Assembly: GCA_023250205.1 (NCBI GenBank) | Contig: JAHFBE010000010.1 | Coordinates: 1-43,500 of the forward strand | Length of the DNA: 43,500 nucleotides | Direction of reading: 5' to 3' | DNA from: Candidatus Melainabacteria bacterium | Lineage (GTDB): Bacteria > Cyanobacteriota > Vampirovibrionia > 2-02-FULL-35-15 | Part shown: piece after piece, positions 1 to 7,535 of the stretch | Layout of the letters: each line of letters begins with the position of its first letter | Position numbering within the stretch: position 1 is the first letter of the stretch | Program-made: the position numbers and the translations under genes | Notes under the pieces: generated by a model | Told to the model about the DNA's origin: nothing | What the model saw: only the letters and a program-made list of their open reading frames with translations | Database searches by the model: none

Positions 1-2
1 AA

Positions 3-149
3 GGTGGACACAATATTCTCCCATTGCTTTGCTGGAATCTTATTTACGCACTCCGTGCAATTACTGAGGAAAGACACTTAATGAAAGACCCTGCATATAG
101 GGCTTATGCGAAAAAGGTAAAATACAGATTCATTCCTGGCGTATTTTAA
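3..149 (+). CDS. Isoprenylcysteine carboxyl methyltransferase-like protein, C-terminal end (partial)
   Basis: This reading frame is open from the window edge to TAA and gives about 48 residues; the 5' part lies outside the window. The final residues, EERHLMKDPAYRAYAKKVKY then RFIPGVF, match the usual C-terminal end of the integral-membrane isoprenylcysteine carboxyl methyltransferase / PEMT-like family. In that family a conserved E-x(2)-H-L...DPxYxxY region contributes to binding S-adenosylmethionine and substrate next to the membrane. The methyl acceptor in bacteria is usually unknown. The gene converges on the broken DUF1501 gene with only two bases between the stops. It is absent from the ORF track because it has no start in the window. 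The family call rests on a short tail. Confidence 0.6.
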   Translation, partial: GGHNILPLLCWNLIYALRAITEERHLMKDPAYRAYAKKVKYRFIPGVF

Positions 150-151
150 TT

Positions 152-1561
152 TTATAGAAACCTTCTTATATCAATAAATGGAAATCTATTGTTTGTTGAA
201 ACTCCTTCTCTAGTTTCAAACCTGCCAACTTTTAATAGCTCTAACAAGGTTTCTCCAATCAGAGAAGCGTGATAAGAGTCTCCAATAATATTTCCATTCC
301 TATCTGTTTCACCGATTTTTCTTCCCTGTCTAATTTGATTTCCAAAGATAACCATACTAAAGGCTCTAGTCCAGTGTTCACGTCCCGGAGGTACAAACAC
401 AGGACTAGTACGTGTACCAACGATTCCCCCATGATTAAACGTTGGCGCTCTTCCAAACTCAGAGACAACAGCCACATAAATGTTTTCATCTCTCATAGTT
501 GTTTTTATATCGGTAAGTAAGGCACTTAATCCTTGAGCAAATGGACGAATCTTTCCAGGCATATCTTCTCGTAGACCATAATGAAGATCATGGTTTCCGT
601 CATTTGCTGCAATTACACGTACGCCAGCCTGAAGCATTCTTTTTGTAAGAAGCATTTGTTTTCCAACTTTTGAAGTGCCATACCTTGCCAATACCTCAGG
701 AGGTTCAAGCCTTAAATTAAACGCGGAGTGAACATCACCATCAATAATATTAGTTGCGGCTCTAAAAGCTCTAGTACGCCTTTCTACAGATTGTCCTGTA
801 AGAGTATGTCCATGAGAATCAAGAACTTCAAGCAATCTCATCCTTTGCCTAAATCTACTTCTATCAAAATCTCCATTATTTCCAATGGGATCTGTAAAAT
901 TACCAGTTTCAGTATTAATAGCAGAATAAATGGTTTCAGGATCATTTGATTTTAATGCGTTCCATGGCTCTCTCCAAGATCTATTAAAACCATTAGAATC
1001 TGCCGAGCTGTGATGAAGAACAACCTATCCAACATTATCTGGCGATTGATTTGTAAGCATTCTGGAAAACTCAACAAAAGGATTTGGACTTAAAGCCTCA
1101 GCATAAAAATCTTTATTACGAACTCTTCCACTTCCAGTCATCGTAAGAGCAGCACCAAAATCATGAAAACCATCTCCTCCATATAAATTGTTAATTACAA
1201 TTGCATTATTCATATGCTCTGCAAGAGGATTTAATAGTTCTGTAAGTTTTATATCTGAACAATTAGAATCAATTTGCCTGAAAGGACTACTCGGCTTTGG
1301 ATTAAAAGTATCTTCCCAGCTAAGTCCGCCCTGCATAAACACAACAACTAATTTATAACGCGGATCTCTACCATCTCTTGAAGTAAATCTAAGATTATGC
1401 GGAGGAAGAACCCCTGCCTCATTCATTGAAGCAAAACTTTCCGGCAAAAAAGATGTAAAAAAAGGAGCTGCTAAAGACATCCCAGTAAGAGCATGCAAGA
1501 ACCTTCTTCTTGTTGGCTTATACACAAATGGTAATTGAGAATCTACTCTAGAAGTGTTCAC
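152..1561 (-). pseudogene. DUF1501 family Tat-exported protein, interrupted by one in-frame TAG
   Basis: Two ORFs (1025-1561 and 152-841) lie in the same frame. Reading through the single TAG at 1025-1027 restores one continuous product of about 469 residues. The N-terminus has a twin-arginine signal (TRRRFLHALTGMSLAAPFF), and the body has DUF1501 features: VVVFMQGGLSWEDTFNPKP, the HDFGAALTMTGSG region, and a C-terminal half with NDGNHDLHYG and VAVVSEFGRAPTFN. DUF1501 proteins belong to the alkaline-phosphatase/sulfatase-like group, are exported, and mostly lack assigned substrates. The text around the stop reads DNVG-stop-VVLHHSSADSNG. A TAT or TAC tyrosine codon mutated to TAG is the simplest explanation. 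It is a recent-looking pseudogene, a sequencing error or a suppressed amber; the rest of the frame has no other defect. Confidence 0.85.
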
Positions 1562-1822
1562 AAAATATAATCCGTATTTTTTAAATTAGGTTGAGTTTAA
1601 CGACACCAAGACCATTTGTCAATTAAGAATCTATTTTTTAAATTCTTAATCCCGTAAAGATTAGTAATAATCATAGATTGTGATTCTTTCTATGCTTTCA
1701 TTAAATAAATTTCATTAACGCTTTGTACCATCAATAAATCTGTGAGAAATATCTCTAGATTTTAAGCTAAGAGAATATTCAGAGAACAATACAAAGCACT
1801 GCTTTTATACTAAACTAAATTC

Positions 1823-3373
1823 ATGGTTTGGGAATTTTTAATATTACTTACAGCCATAATTTTTTGGGGCTCTCCTATTGGCATTTCAAATTTCTTAGGT
1901 CATTGTGGAACTGTCGTCATATGCTTGAGCTCCTTAAAAACAGTAAGTAAAAATCTTTTATTCTGGCTTCTAATACTCATAAGTATATTCTTTGCAAGCG
2001 AACCAAGATTCAGCCTAGAGTATGTTTTATATGCATCTTGCTTCTTTTGCTTTGGGTTCAAACTTCTTATAACTAATGATGAAAAAGATTGTAAGACAAG
2101 AAGAATTGCATTCTTTTTAATTTTTCTAGCAATTTCAATTCTGGATTACTTTCATATCTGTTTTGCAGAAAGAGGAAGCCTGCTGTTATGGATGCCGGTT
2201 TATCTTTCTCTGTATTTTGATGGAATAAATAAAAAGAACTTTTGGATATATTTAATTTTTGGAGGATTTACTTTCTTCTTAAACAAAATATCTACATTAA
2301 TTGCATTTATTACATCTTTTAAAAATAAGATTTTTTATTTAATATCAATCCTTTCTATAATTGCATATTTTTATTTAAGACAAGACTTTGCAACTTTCTT
2401 TCTAAAATCATTTAAGCCAAGAATTCATATTTTCATTTCCTGCTTGAAAGGATTTATAGATAAGCCTTTCTTTGGACATGGGTTTGGTACATTTGCTTTA
2501 GATTTTCCGGAATACAGAGCACATGCAAAAATTTTAGGAGGAAGGACCAGTGAATATGTTATTCATGGACATAATTTATTTAGCCACCTTTCATTTGAAT
2601 TAGGAATAATTGGGCTTTTATTTATTTTTGTTTTATTTTATCTAATTTATCTAAATAAACCGCTAGCTTTAATTCCTTTAATCACTATTAGTCTATTTGA
2701 CTCACCTTTAGTAACATTCAGTCAGTATCTTATAGCAGGAGCCTTGCTTGTTCCATTTATACAAAACTATGGACTCTTAGAAAAGATAAGATTGTTTAAT
2801 GTAAATAAGATTGCAAAAAACATTTTATTAACATTATCAATCATAATTTCCTGCTATTCATTTATACCAAGTCTTGTAGGACATTATTTTTACAGCACAG
2901 GAAACCTGGATAATGCAATTGAGTGGGATAAAAACAACTCACTTTATTACTTTACAAAAGGAGCAAAAAATCTAAATAAAGATACTGTAAAAAGTGAAGT
3001 CGATCTCAAAAAAGCTGTCAAATTATCTCTCTCAATTCCTTATTTTCTTGGATTTTTAAGTGCTGCTCAGCTAGCAAATGGCAAAACAAAAGAAGCAAAA
3101 ATTAATCTTGAAAAAGCAATGAAACTTGATGGAAGAGATGGATACTGGTGTCTTTTATATGCTTATGCAAATTATGACAATAAGAACATTGTTAACGAAT
3201 ACATCAGTAAAGCCTATAAAAAATCACCGGAGATCAAACAACTAATAGAAGATCCTGGAAAAAGCTCAAATAGATACATAGGATATTCTAAAGGTGGAGA
3301 TATTAGACTTGCAGGATTTTACAGGACTGGCGAAAAAATCTACTTTCCTTTGCCAATTTTAAGAAACGATTAG
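1823..3373 (+). CDS. O-antigen ligase/polymerase-like membrane protein with C-terminal TPR-like part
   Basis: This 516-residue protein has many hydrophobic segments over roughly residues 1-350, probably ten or more membrane helices. The stretch FGHGFGTFALDFPEYR then IHGHNLFSHLSFELGIIG is the hallmark of the Wzy_C/WaaL family: a large periplasmic loop followed by H-N-x(2)-x-H in a helix. These enzymes join glycan from an undecaprenyl-diphosphate carrier to an acceptor such as lipid A-core. Residues about 365-480 are soluble and look like tetratricopeptide repeats (AAQLANGKTKEAKINLEKAM), a common extension in this family. ATG 1823 is the first start after a long AT-rich leader. It stands alone between the broken DUF1501 gene and a secreted protein. 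The acceptor (O-antigen, or a glycoprotein as in PglL-type ligases) is not determined. Confidence 0.75.
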   Translation: MVWEFLILLTAIIFWGSPIGISNFLGHCGTVVICLSSLKTVSKNLLFWLLILISIFFASEPRFSLEYVLYASCFFCFGFKLLITNDEKDCKTRRIAFFLIFLAISILDYFHICFAERGSLLLWMPVYLSLYFDGINKKNFWIYLIFGGFTFFLNKISTLIAFITSFKNKIFYLISILSIIAYFYLRQDFATFFLKSFKPRIHIFISCLKGFIDKPFFGHGFGTFALDFPEYRAHAKILGGRTSEYVIHGHNLFSHLSFELGIIGLLFIFVLFYLIYLNKPLALIPLITISLFDSPLVTFSQYLIAGALLVPFIQNYGLLEKIRLFNVNKIAKNILLTLSIIISCYSFIPSLVGHYFYSTGNLDNAIEWDKNNSLYYFTKGAKNLNKDTVKSEVDLKKAVKLSLSIPYFLGFLSAAQLANGKTKEAKINLEKAMKLDGRDGYWCLLYAYANYDNKNIVNEYISKAYKKSPEIKQLIEDPGKSSNRYIGYSKGGDIRLAGFYRTGEKIYFPLPILRND

Positions 3374-3423
3374 TCTTTACCATTACACCAAAAATATTTT
3401 CCATAAGCTATAATTTCCAGATT

Positions 3424-4161
3424 ATGAACAAAATAATTAAATTAGCTCTTACACTCTTACTAATTACAACTTTTTTACTTAATTCGAATGTTTTTGCAAA
3501 AAGTAAGAAAAAGTCACAAAGTATTTGCAGTATTTTTTCAACCAATAAAAGTTTAGATTCAATTGTAACAAAAGGATATTTTAAGAATTTCTCACATGTA
3601 ACAGGTAAACTAATTTTGCTTGGACAAGATGTAGCGGATAGCATTAAAATAGACAGCATCTTTTCACCAAAAAGCATAAATAAACCTGGGAACAGTGGTT
3701 CCACAAATAACTCTACAGGTACTTCTACTAGTAGCTCTACTGGTGGCTCTGCTGGTGCTCCTCCTGGGGGTTCTACTGGTAACAACATCCTGCTTAATAA
3801 TGAAGCTGGGTTTTATAAAGGAAATGATGATCTTATAGCTAAGAAAAAAATTGTTACCTTTAAGGGTACTCATATTGGCAGCATAATAAGTCTCACTGGA
3901 ATCGGGATGTCTAAAGGTTATTCTCTTACACTTAATGCACCAGAAGATTTTTGTGTAGATTCTAAAAGAAGAAATTCATCTTTAATTTCTTCAATTGTTT
4001 CCCTTTCGTTTACAGATTCAAGTTCAGATACTGATTACAATATTGATGGGGAAATAGTAGACGATTTTAAGCTAATAGGAACAAGAAGACAGGCTACTAT
4101 TACAGGCAAAATTACCACTGGAAAAGGCGAAGGCAGATTCATACTAAAGCTTAGAGATTAA
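3424..4161 (+). CDS. Secreted Ser/Thr/Gly-rich hypothetical protein
   Basis: I do not recognise this 245-residue protein. It begins with a clear Sec signal peptide (MNKIIKLALTLLLITTFLL...VFA), with cleavage likely after VFA near residue 25. A charged segment is followed at about residues 90-120 by low complexity rich in Ser, Thr, Gly and Asn (STGTSTSSSTGGSAGAPPGG), which looks like a flexible linker. The C-terminal 120 residues alternate polar and hydrophobic residues and look beta-rich (KGTHIGSIISLTGIGMSKG; QATITGKITTGKGEGRFILK). That pattern would suit an extracytoplasmic domain. It lies 50 bases after the O-antigen ligase-like gene on the same strand and may be co-transcribed with it. The minus-strand ORFs over it are shadows of the low-complexity region. 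Confidence 0.7.
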   Translation: MNKIIKLALTLLLITTFLLNSNVFAKSKKKSQSICSIFSTNKSLDSIVTKGYFKNFSHVTGKLILLGQDVADSIKIDSIFSPKSINKPGNSGSTNNSTGTSTSSSTGGSAGAPPGGSTGNNILLNNEAGFYKGNDDLIAKKKIVTFKGTHIGSIISLTGIGMSKGYSLTLNAPEDFCVDSKRRNSSLISSIVSLSFTDSSSDTDYNIDGEIVDDFKLIGTRRQATITGKITTGKGEGRFILKLRD

Positions 4162-4200
4162 ATCTTATAAGAATCCTTTTAAAACTTATCCACCACTTTT

Positions 4201-4443
4201 TTAACAAAGCAATCCTTCCTTCTGCAATATTTGTTTTGCCGTTCTATTTTTTTCAAAAACCTCTCGAAGTTTTCTATTGTTATTAAGAATAGAACTTACA
4301 ATTCCGGGGGACCTTTGAACAATCTCCTTAAATTCACTACTATCATTAATAGATAAGAGCATTGCGGCTTTAACCCACTTTAGCTCCTGCAGGTAATCTC
4401 TCATTGAATTTTCAAGTACACAAAGCAGACTTGTATTTGGCAT
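4201..4443 (-). CDS. Small hypothetical protein (80 aa)
   Basis: This is an 80-residue, mostly helical, soluble-looking protein with no signal peptide or membrane segment, and I do not recognise the family. It contains LQELKWVKAAMLLSINDSSE and a basic C-terminal half (NNRKLREVFEKNRTAKQILQ). It is divergent from the LysR gene and shares a 95-base AT-rich intergenic region with it. In LysR systems such a divergently transcribed gene is often the regulated target, which is the only hint of a role. The start ATG has the purine-rich GGGGGACAT upstream, which could serve as a ribosome site. It ends about 40 bases from the 3' end of the secreted-protein gene, which converges on it. A real gene is likely but not certain. 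Confidence 0.5.
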   Translation of the reverse strand: MPNTSLLCVLENSMRDYLQELKWVKAAMLLSINDSSEFKEIVQRSPGIVSSILNNNRKLREVFEKNRTAKQILQKEGLLC

Positions 4444-4485
4444 ATTTTATGTCCCCCTAATTACGACATTACAATAAGAAGTCTA

Positions 4486-4538
4486 ATATGTAAAATATTA
4501 ATTTAGTTAATGATTAATATATATATAATATTACTAAC
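4486..4538. promoter_or_regulatory. AT-rich divergent promoter region with LysR-box-like dyads
   Basis: Between the divergent 80-aa gene and the LysR gene the DNA is almost pure A/T and has imperfect dyads, including ATTAA...TTAAT and AATATTA...TAATATT. LysR regulators bind T-N11-A dyads next to their own promoter, so this is where an operator would be expected. The motif is weak because any AT-rich stretch gives such dyads. Confidence 0.3.
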
Positions 4539-5423
4539 ATGGAGCTAAGACACCTAAAATATTTTGTTGCAGTAGCAGAAGAATTACATTTTGGTAATGC
4601 TGCAAAAAAACTCCATATCGCACAGCCCCCTCTCAGTCAACAAATAAAAGATTTAGAGAACGAGTTAAAAACAAAGCTTTTTTATAGAACTAAAAGAGAA
4701 GTCTCCCTTACAAGTTCGGGAGAGGTTTTTTTTAAGGATGCCAAACAAATTTTAGAAGCAGCAGAAAAAGCAAAACAAAATGCCCTACGAGCTTTAAGAG
4801 GAGAAACGGGTTCACTATCAATCGCTTTTATCGTATCAGCAACATATAGTATTTTGCCAGATATTCTTAAAGAATATCATCAAAAATTTCCCGGTATTGA
4901 ATTATCAATTCACGAAATGAGTCCGCAAGAGCAAATTACTGCAATAAAAGAAAAAAGAGTTAATGTTGGCTTTCTAAGAACACCAATTAACGATGATGCA
5001 TTACAAACCGTAGTTCTAACTAAAGAGCCTCTTTTAGTTGCGATTCCAATAAATAATATAAAAGCAAAGCTTAAAAGCATTCAATTAAATGATTTAAAGG
5101 ATGAAAACTTTATCATGTTTGCTCCTCGACACGGACCAGGGATTTACAATACAACAATGGATTTATTTAAAAAGAGTAATATAATTCCAAAAATTAAATA
5201 TGAAGTTGATCATATTCAAGCAATGCTAGCTTTAGTCTCTAGTGGACTAGGAATTGCTTTTGTCCCCCTATCAATTAGTACATTAATGAAAAGAAGTATT
5301 GTTTACAAGCAACTTCAATCTAATAAATCACTTATTGAATTAAGTGTTGCATATCTACCTGAGAATCAATCAAGCGCATTAGCTAGCTTTTTACAAATAG
5401 CTAAAAAGGTTAATCTATACTAA
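4539..5423 (+). CDS. LysR family transcriptional regulator
   Basis: This 294-residue protein has the normal length and layout of the LysR family. Residues 1-60 form the winged helix-turn-helix (MELRHLKYFVAVAEELHFGN, then KKLHIAQPPLSQQIKDLE), followed by a linker helix and a periplasmic-binding-protein-like effector domain from about residue 90 to 290. The start is fixed because MELRHL is the classic N-terminus. The sequence resembles the CatM/BenM/CbbR part of the family (HFGNAAKKLHIAQPPLS), but the effector cannot be told. It is transcribed away from a small 80-residue gene, probably sharing its operator. No metabolic operon stands next to it. It carries no obvious defects. Confidence 0.9.
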   Translation: MELRHLKYFVAVAEELHFGNAAKKLHIAQPPLSQQIKDLENELKTKLFYRTKREVSLTSSGEVFFKDAKQILEAAEKAKQNALRALRGETGSLSIAFIVSATYSILPDILKEYHQKFPGIELSIHEMSPQEQITAIKEKRVNVGFLRTPINDDALQTVVLTKEPLLVAIPINNIKAKLKSIQLNDLKDENFIMFAPRHGPGIYNTTMDLFKKSNIIPKIKYEVDHIQAMLALVSSGLGIAFVPLSISTLMKRSIVYKQLQSNKSLIELSVAYLPENQSSALASFLQIAKKVNLY

Positions 5424-5561
5424 GTTATTGAAGATGGACCATTTATCTCATACAACAATAATCCTGTCCTCTTCCCAATAATTGAGAACAAATGATTTAT
5501 GCATGCCCAGCAGAGCCTAAAATAATTACAAAAAATACTTTATACCTTAGAAATCAATGTG

Positions 5562-5576
5562 TGTGAGCATTTCACA
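5562..5576. promoter_or_regulatory. CRP/FNR-like dyad TGTGA-N5-TCACA
   Basis: TGTGAGCATTTCACA is a dyad with five-base arms, placed nine bases before a putative -35 box. The arms equal those of CRP sites, but the spacer is five bases rather than six, so the assignment is tentative. Confidence 0.3.
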
Positions 5577-5584
5577 TAGCTCTA

Positions 5585-5612
5585 TTGACTTTTATTTAAT
5601 TCGTGTTAACAT
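5585..5612 (+). promoter_or_regulatory. Putative sigma-70 promoter TTGACT-N16-TAACAT
   Basis: TTGACT (5585-5590) and TAACAT (5607-5612) are separated by 16 bases and lie about 50 bases before the start of the 208-aa gene. The spacing and boxes are reasonable for a housekeeping promoter. This is inferred from pattern only. Confidence 0.4.
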
Positions 5613-5648
5613 ATTAGATAACGAAAATTATTAACAAAGCACTTATTC

Positions 5649-5655
5649 AAGGAGG
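5649..5655 (+). promoter_or_regulatory. Strong Shine-Dalgarno site AAGGAGG
   Basis: AAGGAGG with five bases to ATG 5661 fixes the start of the 208-aa gene. Most genes here have much weaker sites. Confidence 0.7.
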
Positions 5656-5660
5656 ATATT

Positions 5661-6287
5661 ATGACTCTACCTCTATCAGCTGTTACTTGCCAAAGAACTG
5701 ATATTCCAGCTTCTTCACCTGAATCTACTGCAGCATTAGATAAAACAAAGGAAATCATTGATTTAAACCGCAGGTTTCCGTTTTATGACCTACTAGTAAC
5801 ACTTGACCATAAACTAACTGGTAAGTATCTAGATGTTTATTATGGAAAAGCTACTACGAAAGAAAAAATTATAGAGGATCATGAACATTTAATCGGAACA
5901 ATAGATCACTTCCTTGAAAATGCAAATGCAATTAATCCATATGCAGCTTTTAATTTGTTTTTATCTGATAAAAAATCTAAATTACTTATCAATATTGATA
6001 GTCAAAGAGCTAATGGAAAAGTAAATAAGTTAATCTCTTTTGAATTAAAAACAGACGACCAAAACCTTAGAAAGAGATTTGAAGAGTTAAAAAGAGATTA
6101 TAAATTATGGGATAGTTCTATTGACCCAAATACTACTACTCAATTAGTAAAAGTGCTTACAAACCACTTAGAACATATCCCTGGCATTGAACTTGTAGCT
6201 GTAAAAGATTCTGATGGTGCATCTATCTGCTTACAGCCAGTAAGTTCTGTAAAAAAAGTTTTTAAATCTATTAGTCTTTTTCATTAA
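5661..6287 (+). CDS. Hypothetical cytoplasmic protein (208 aa)
   Basis: I do not recognise this protein. It is 208 residues long, charged, mainly helical, and has no signal peptide or membrane helix. The N-terminal 25 residues (PLSAVTCQRTDIPASSPEST) look disordered, followed by an alpha/beta-like body with FPFYDLLVTLDHKLTGKYLD near residue 40 and a Lys-rich middle. The start is well supported by AAGGAGG at 5649-5655, five bases before ATG, one of the strongest ribosome sites in the window. A possible promoter and a CRP-like dyad lie in the 240-base region upstream. It is the last gene before the tRNA-Pro gene and the mobile element, so it belongs to the chromosome. Confidence 0.6.
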   Translation: MTLPLSAVTCQRTDIPASSPESTAALDKTKEIIDLNRRFPFYDLLVTLDHKLTGKYLDVYYGKATTKEKIIEDHEHLIGTIDHFLENANAINPYAAFNLFLSDKKSKLLINIDSQRANGKVNKLISFELKTDDQNLRKRFEELKRDYKLWDSSIDPNTTTQLVKVLTNHLEHIPGIELVAVKDSDGASICLQPVSSVKKVFKSISLFH

Positions 6288-6312
6288 GTCCTAAGTAAAG
6301 TAAACATCTCCA

Positions 6313-6337
6313 CTTGTCCATTCCCTTACAGGACAAG
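6313..6337 (+). terminator. Stem-loop downstream of the 208-aa gene
   Basis: CTTGTCC and GGACAAG form a perfect 7-bp stem with an 11-base loop, 26 bases after the stop codon. There is no T-run after it, so it may only protect the 3' end or may be chance. Confidence 0.25.
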
Positions 6338-6376
6338 CAGGACACCAGAGAATATATGTAAGTATTGTTTAGATTA

Positions 6377-6450
6377 TCGGGGCGACACGATTTGAACGTG
6401 CGACCCTCTGCTCCCAAAGCAGATGCTCTACCAAGCTGAGCCACGCCCCG
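6377..6450 (-). tRNA. tRNA-Pro (UGG anticodon)
   Basis: The reverse complement folds as a 74-base tRNA. The acceptor stem is CGGGGCG/CGCCCCG with discriminator A, the D-stem is GCTC/GAGC, the anticodon arm is TCTGC-TTTGGGA-GCAGA with anticodon TGG, and the T-arm is GCACG-TTCAAAT-CGTGT. CCA is not encoded (the next bases are TAA). Its first 48 nucleotides lie within the 49-base attachment core that recurs at 15813-15861, so the gene is the insertion target of the mobile element. Because the element lies on the 5' side, the present tRNA promoter must sit in element DNA. The ORF 6271-6456 is the usual antisense shadow of a tRNA. Confidence 0.97.
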
Positions 6451-6451
6451 A
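6403..6451. repeat. attL: 49-bp attachment core within tRNA-Pro
   Basis: A 49-base sequence beginning ACCCTCTGCTCCCAAAGCAG and ending CCACGCCCCGA is identical to 15813-15861. It covers tRNA nucleotides 1-48 (acceptor 5' strand, D-arm, anticodon arm) plus one upstream base. Its position at the end of an integrase-bearing block identifies it as the left attachment site. Confidence 0.93.
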
Positions 6452-6481
6452 TACAATTACAACGGTTTCAACATTACTTAT

Positions 6482-6502
6482 TTAGTTCCCGCTGTGCCAG
6501 CT
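6482..6502 (-). repeat. Left arm-type repeat (inverted copy of 15730-15750)
   Basis: TTAGTTCCCGCTGTGCCAGCT is the reverse complement of AGCTGGCACAGCGGGAACTAA, which matches 15730-15750 at 19 of 21 bases. The similarity continues loosely for some 15 further bases. Copies just inside each attachment core, facing each other in the circular form, fit integrase or excisionase arm sites. Confidence 0.6.
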
Positions 6503-6880
6503 ATTTCAGTATTCAACAGGTTATATTCTACCTGACTTTATTTACATTGTATATGCCACTGATTAATATCGAATTATACAGGGGTAGGCCTTTCAATTTA
6601 AAACTGGTAATTACTCAGAAGTACTCTGGGTGGCCTTATATTAAATTTAAATTTGCCTGATGGTGGTTTATGTATCCAGGTGAAAAAAGATTCAGTGTAG
6701 GAATTCCTAGAGGGCCAGTTAGCAAAATAAAAGCTAATCCAATTTGATTATTGTTTTATAAGATTAACAACGATTACAACGGTAGCTACGATAGTTTTAC
6801 TGACTTGAAGGGCTACACAAGTTTTTATTTCTTTCCTAGTCCACTGGGAGGTATTGGGGTTTTGGTTTCAATTATGAGAC
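6503..6880. other. Element left end without a convincing gene
   Basis: About 380 bases between the left arm repeat and the first small gene. It has only a 25-codon ORF (6670-6747) and a 63-codon ORF (6751-6942), both without convincing ribosome sites or recognisable sequence. It must hold the promoter now serving the tRNA-Pro gene, perhaps together with part of the attachment region, but I cannot point to boxes. Confidence 0.4.
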
Positions 6881-7105
6881 TTAGTTTGTATTACTCCCCT
6901 CTTGAGAGATTAAAGTTTGGTTTATTACAGAGTGTGATTTAGGATAGTCTGATACTTTTCTCCTTGCTGATTCTTCATCAAAAAGCTTTTTTGAAAGTCT
7001 TGCAAGCTGAATTATATGCTCTTTAGCTTCTTCAGTTGTAAAGCTCTTATAACACTCAGCATCACAAGTTTTATAACCTTGTTGTACTAAACTTTCATTA
7101 CACAC
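6881..7105 (-). CDS. Small Cys-containing hypothetical protein (74 aa, GTG start)
   Basis: This is the last gene of a packed four-gene minus-strand operon in the element. The 74 residues start at GTG and contain three cysteines near the N-terminus (CNES, TCDAECYKS), followed by a charged helical part (EEAKEHIIQLARLSKKLFDE). There is no signal peptide of its own. It overlaps the end of the upstream exported ORF by 19 bases in another frame, and joining the two would give one exported protein with several cysteines. Either the two were one gene split by a frameshift or they are coupled. I do not recognise a family, and the start is uncertain. Confidence 0.4.
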   Translation of the reverse strand: MCNESLVQQGYKTCDAECYKSFTTEEAKEHIIQLARLSKKLFDEESARRKVSDYPKSHSVINQTLISQEGSNTN

Positions 7106-7281
7106 TGAGCTAATAAATCTTTTTCAGGTTTGGTTTTGGGATTTAGGTTTGCATGATGTAGGCAATTGTTTTCAAATATTGCTTCTGTAAGTATGCTATC
7201 CGAAATTATAGATATAAAAGAGAGTCCAAAACATTGAGATAAAAGATAGTTTGCAATAAGAAAATATAGAATATACTTCAT
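7087..7281 (-). CDS. Small exported hypothetical protein (64 aa)
   Basis: The better start is ATG at 7281 rather than the TTG of the track, because it overlaps the upstream stop as ATGA, a standard coupling signal. The product begins with a signal peptide or membrane anchor (MKYILYFLIANYLLSQCFGL). It ends with a short exported part containing two further cysteines (NNCLHHANLNPK; LLAQCVMKV). It may continue by a one-base shift into the following Cys-containing ORF. Nothing in the sequence names a family. Its place between a membrane protein and another small ORF suggests an envelope-associated role for the whole operon. Confidence 0.5.
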   Translation of the reverse strand: MKYILYFLIANYLLSQCFGLSFISIISDSILTEAIFENNCLHHANLNPKTKPEKDLLAQCVMKV

Positions 7282-7532
7282 TTGCAATTCTTACTTTTCA
7301 TCTTATTCAGAAATTCCTTAAATGAATAACGAAAATCATTTAATTTGTTTCTAATATAAGAAATAAAAACAAACATTAATGCCAAAAGAATCAATAACAT
7401 TAAAAGAAAAACAGGTAAAAATAAAATGACATAGGGATTAGTTATAAATCCCCACCAATTCTCTGTTTTCTGAGCTAATTCAAAAGCATCAGCTACTTTT
7501 TGTGCAATTAAGTAAACAAATCCTTTTAACAT
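7278..7532 (-). CDS. Small single-span membrane protein (84 aa)
   Basis: The 84-residue product has an amphipathic N-terminal helix and a strong membrane segment at about residues 34-60 (VILFLPVFLLMLLILLALMF). A basic cytoplasm-like tail follows (RNKLNDFRYSFKEFLNKMKS). It starts three bases after the upstream gene's stop and its own stop overlaps the next start as ATGA, so it is certainly inside an operon. Small proteins of this shape occur as holin-like, exclusion or toxin proteins on mobile elements, but no specific family is recognised. Confidence 0.6.
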   Translation of the reverse strand: MLKGFVYLIAQKVADAFELAQKTENWWGFITNPYVILFLPVFLLMLLILLALMFVFISYIRNKLNDFRYSFKEFLNKMKSKNCK

Positions 7533-7535
7533 TAA

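Noticed and set aside
152-1561. TAG recoding (alternative genetic code)
   Set aside because: Several intact genes here end in TAG with nothing similar beyond it; a point mutation or error is simpler.
6271-6456. 61-aa ORF on the minus strand (GVAQLGRASALGAEG...)
   Set aside because: This is translation of the tRNA-Pro gene itself, a common false ORF.
6670-6747. 25-codon ORF beginning MYPGEKRFSVG in the element's left end
   Set aside because: Good-looking peptide but no clear ribosome site, no recognised family and too short to support.
6751-6942. 63-aa plus-strand ORF overlapping the 3' end of the small operon
   Set aside because: No ribosome site, odd composition, and it overlaps a more plausible minus-strand gene.
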